The notes under the pieces: model-generated
What the model was told of the DNA's origin: nothing
Databases searched by the model: none
Seen by the model: the letters and a program-made list of their open reading frames with translations, nothing else
Origin: RGIG4608 sp964413365
GTDB lineage: Bacteria; Bacillota; Clostridia; Oscillospirales; CAG-272
DNA: 5,872 bases
NCBI GenBank assembly: GCA_964413365.1
Contig: CAYPRM010000049.1
Span: 1-5,872, forward strand
Direction of reading: 5' to 3'
Program-made: the position numbers and the translations under genes
Part shown: positions 5,097-5,872 of the stretch, piece by piece
Numbering within the stretch: position 1 is the first letter of the stretch
Layout of the letters: every line of letters begins with the position of its first letter

Positions 5097-5180
5097 GTTT
5101 TCCTCCGTTTTATGTGTGATTTCCTCGATGTTTTGAATACCCATCAACCGACGGTTCTTCCCATCACGGAAATAAGATAT
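5093..5180 (-). pseudogene. Decayed partial copy of the 64-aa membrane protein gene (direct repeat copy B)
   Basis: Second copy of 3338-3426. Read on the minus strand in the frame of the 64-aa gene it gives TYLISVMGRTVG, matching RYLIAVMGGAIG, then TGA in place of TGG (Trp), and a 1-nt deletion further on shifts the frame. The downstream ribosome-binding block (ACGGAGGAAAAC) is intact but no gene follows it. It begins just after the ATPase terminator and its other end abuts the structured leader. The stop and frameshift show it is a non-functional remnant; the repeat with copy A could support recombination that removes the ATPase. Confidence 0.75.
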
Positions 5181-5185
5181 GTATC

Positions 5186-5209
5186 CGGACCTATCTCTCG
5201 ATAAGTCCG
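5186..5209 (-). other. GNRA-capped 10-bp RNA hairpin
   Basis: On the minus strand CGGACTTATC pairs fully with GATAGGTCCG around a GAGA loop. One pair is U-G, which on the plus strand becomes a C-A mismatch, so the RNA is most likely minus-strand. The stem ends 6 nt before the decayed repeat copy B, marking the boundary of the leader region. Confidence 0.55.
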
Positions 5210-5219
5210 TTCACACACC

Positions 5220-5303
5220 TTATTTGTCCGCGACACCCCAGGTGTGACCAACCTTGCGATTGGCATGGGAAGTCATCAACGACCGATTGCGAATCGGTTC
5301 CAT
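5220..5303 (-). CDS. 27-aa micro-ORF in the leader (downstream of pair)
   Basis: ATG at 5303 to TAA at 5222-5220, 27 residues beginning MEPIRNRSL and ending WGVADK, basic overall. A good ribosome binding site (GAGGTGAG, 6 nt upstream) overlaps the stop of the preceding 23-aa frame, suggesting coupled translation. The ACCGATT/AATCGGT hairpin lies in its first codons. It may be a leader peptide, or a chance frame within a structured RNA. No function is known. Confidence 0.3.
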   Translation of the reverse strand: MEPIRNRSLMTSHANRKVGHTWGVADK

Positions 5304-5310
5304 AGGAATC

Positions 5311-5382
5311 TCACCTCTGCCGGGTACTCCGCCAGCCGCGCATTTCTGCTACGGAAGTATCATTATCCCTCGTGCCTGTCAT
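5311..5382 (-). CDS. 23-aa micro-ORF in the leader (upstream of pair)
   Basis: ATG at 5382 to TGA at 5313-5311, 23 residues from MTGTRDND to RSTRQR, Arg-rich at the end. GAAGGG lies about 5 nt upstream and is partly buried in the TTCAAG/CTTGAA hairpin (5391-5407), so access could be controlled. Its TGA lies within the ribosome binding site of the 27-aa frame. Too short to judge by composition. Confidence 0.28.
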   Translation of the reverse strand: MTGTRDNDTSVAEMRGWRSTRQR

Positions 5383-5590
5383 TGCCGCCCTTCAAGTGCA
5401 GCTTGAATTCAATCGTATAAGTTTGATCGCTCGCTCCATACGGAGGTCGTCGCGCACCTACGATATCGGCTTATCCGTTCCTCACAGATTGGCACATGTA
5501 ATGTATTGATGAAATGGGTATTCAATTGTCAAAGATCCGCGAGAGGTTTATTTTCCCCCTCAAGTGGTAGGCAGCGAAAATGCCCGTTTT

Positions 5591-5872
5591 TTAAGGTTGT
5601 CCGGAAAATTTTTTCAAATATTTTTTTATAGTCCCCATTCTCTGTGTAATAGCAGATACCGATAACCCTTTTTCCTTTGCTATTTCGGTCATGCTTTTCC
5701 CCTCAAAAACTATGGCTGTCAACAAATCCATGCGTTCCTCACTCAGGTTTTTCAAAGCTATGTACAGATCTGTGTCTTCTATATCTTCAATCCAAGCGTA
5801 CCTGTCCGTCCTGCTTTTTCCGTCGTCGATGGAAACCGTCAGCTGCTCCATATATTTTTCATACAAAGGCGA
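5591..5872 (-). CDS. Sigma-70 region-4-like protein, 5' end outside the window
   Basis: The frame stays open to the right edge; 93 residues are visible and the start is outside or unclear (in-frame TTG at 5866 and ATG at 5851 have no Shine-Dalgarno). Residues of the visible part include YIALKNLSEERMDLLTAIVF, then EGKSMTEIAKEKGLSVSAI and a basic end, KKYLKKF: the pattern of sigma-70 region 4 (LS-E-R--L-----G-S--EIA---G-S---I). Such small sigma-like or HTH proteins are standard in Clostridia conjugative elements, where they are thought to regulate element genes; they usually lack region 2 and so may not be full sigma factors. It is followed by the structured leader with no clear terminator between, so read-through is plausible. 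Confidence 0.75.
   Translation of the reverse strand, partial: SPLYEKYMEQLTVSIDDGKSRTDRYAWIEDIEDTDLYIALKNLSEERMDLLTAIVFEGKSMTEIAKEKGLSVSAITQRMGTIKKYLKKFSGQP

Larger units (their letters stand above)
5183..5590 (-). ncRNA. Putative structured leader/ncRNA region, gap without an ordinary gene
   Basis: About 400 nt with no frame of normal size. The minus strand forms many local helices: a 10-bp stem capped by GAGA, a GNRA tetraloop (5186-5209, its one G-U pair favours the minus strand); ACCGATT/AATCGGT (5282-5298); TTCAAG/CTTGAA (5391-5407); ACACC/GGTGT (5233-5245) competing with CACACCT/AGGTGTG (5214-5220 with 5240-5246). It looks like a long 5' leader or stand-alone RNA lying between the sigma-like gene and the former position of the ParB operon. 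No group II intron domain V or known riboswitch core is recognised. A TTGACA is present at 5527-5532 (minus), inside CTTTGACAATTGAATA, but has only poor -10 candidates. Two micro-ORFs are listed separately. Confidence 0.45.

Noticed and set aside
5183..5460. Group II intron fragment
   Set aside because: A GTGCGCGAC-like start and a GNRA loop are suggestive, but no domain V consensus, no reverse transcriptase and no matching 3' end are visible.
5504..5532. Promoter from TTGACA at 5527-5532 (minus)
   Set aside because: At 16-18 nt spacing only poor -10 hexamers (ATCAAT, TCAATA) are found, so I do not list it as a promoter.
1..5872. CRISPR array, tRNA, rRNA, insertion sequence or origin
   Set aside because: No regularly spaced repeats, cloverleaf, rRNA segment, transposase frame with terminal repeats, or iteron cluster was found.

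Overview
The window looks like part of an integrated mobile element, or its decayed edge, in a low-to-moderate GC Firmicute, most likely a gut-type Clostridia. Evidence for this is the strong AGGAGG-type ribosome binding sites, sigma-A promoters with extended -10 elements (TGnTATAAT), U-tailed intrinsic terminators, and a gene mix of ParB-like proteins, a sigma-70 region-4-like protein and small hypothetical genes typical of Clostridia integrative/conjugative elements. The host assignment is inference; no marker gene is present. No tRNA, rRNA, CRISPR array, transposase or integrase is visible.

Layout from left to right. (1) 1-125: two tandem intrinsic terminators on the minus strand. (2) 126-905, minus: a membrane-anchored XRE-type regulator with a proximal extended -10 promoter, a distal near-consensus promoter and a pair of 9-bp direct repeats that may be its operator. 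(3) 1098-1173: three short hairpins closing the next block. (4) 1153-3488, minus: a compact gene cluster read right to left. It encodes a 64-aa putative small membrane protein, two tandem paralogues of unknown function (168 and 122 aa) sharing a DK-QNIR--LNG motif, a 305-aa ParB/Srx-fold protein, an 80-aa apparently truncated second ParB-like protein, and a 46-aa highly charged frame. Overlaps and 1-23 nt gaps indicate an operon. (5) 3534-5095, plus: a self-contained cassette with consensus promoter, 18-bp palindromic operator candidate, a 476-aa ATPase_2/DUF234 ATPase carrying a PD-(D/E)XK-like motif, and a strong terminator. (6) 5093-5180: a decayed copy of sequence found at 3338-3426, so the ATPase cassette is flanked by about 89-bp direct repeats with about 90% identity. 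(7) 5183-5590: a gap without a normal-sized gene whose minus strand reads as a structured RNA/leader (GNRA-capped 10-bp helix, further hairpins, two coupled micro-ORFs). (8) 5591-5872, minus: a sigma-70 region-4-like protein running off the right edge.

The most economical history is that sigma-like gene, structured leader and ParB-containing operon once formed one minus-strand block. An oppositely oriented ATPase cassette is now wedged between leader and operon, bounded by a duplicated piece of the operon's first gene. The operon may now rely on an extended -10 promoter lying face to face with the ATPase promoter across a shared palindrome. The most interesting items are the repeat-flanked ATPase-nuclease cassette, the structured leader and the shared operator.
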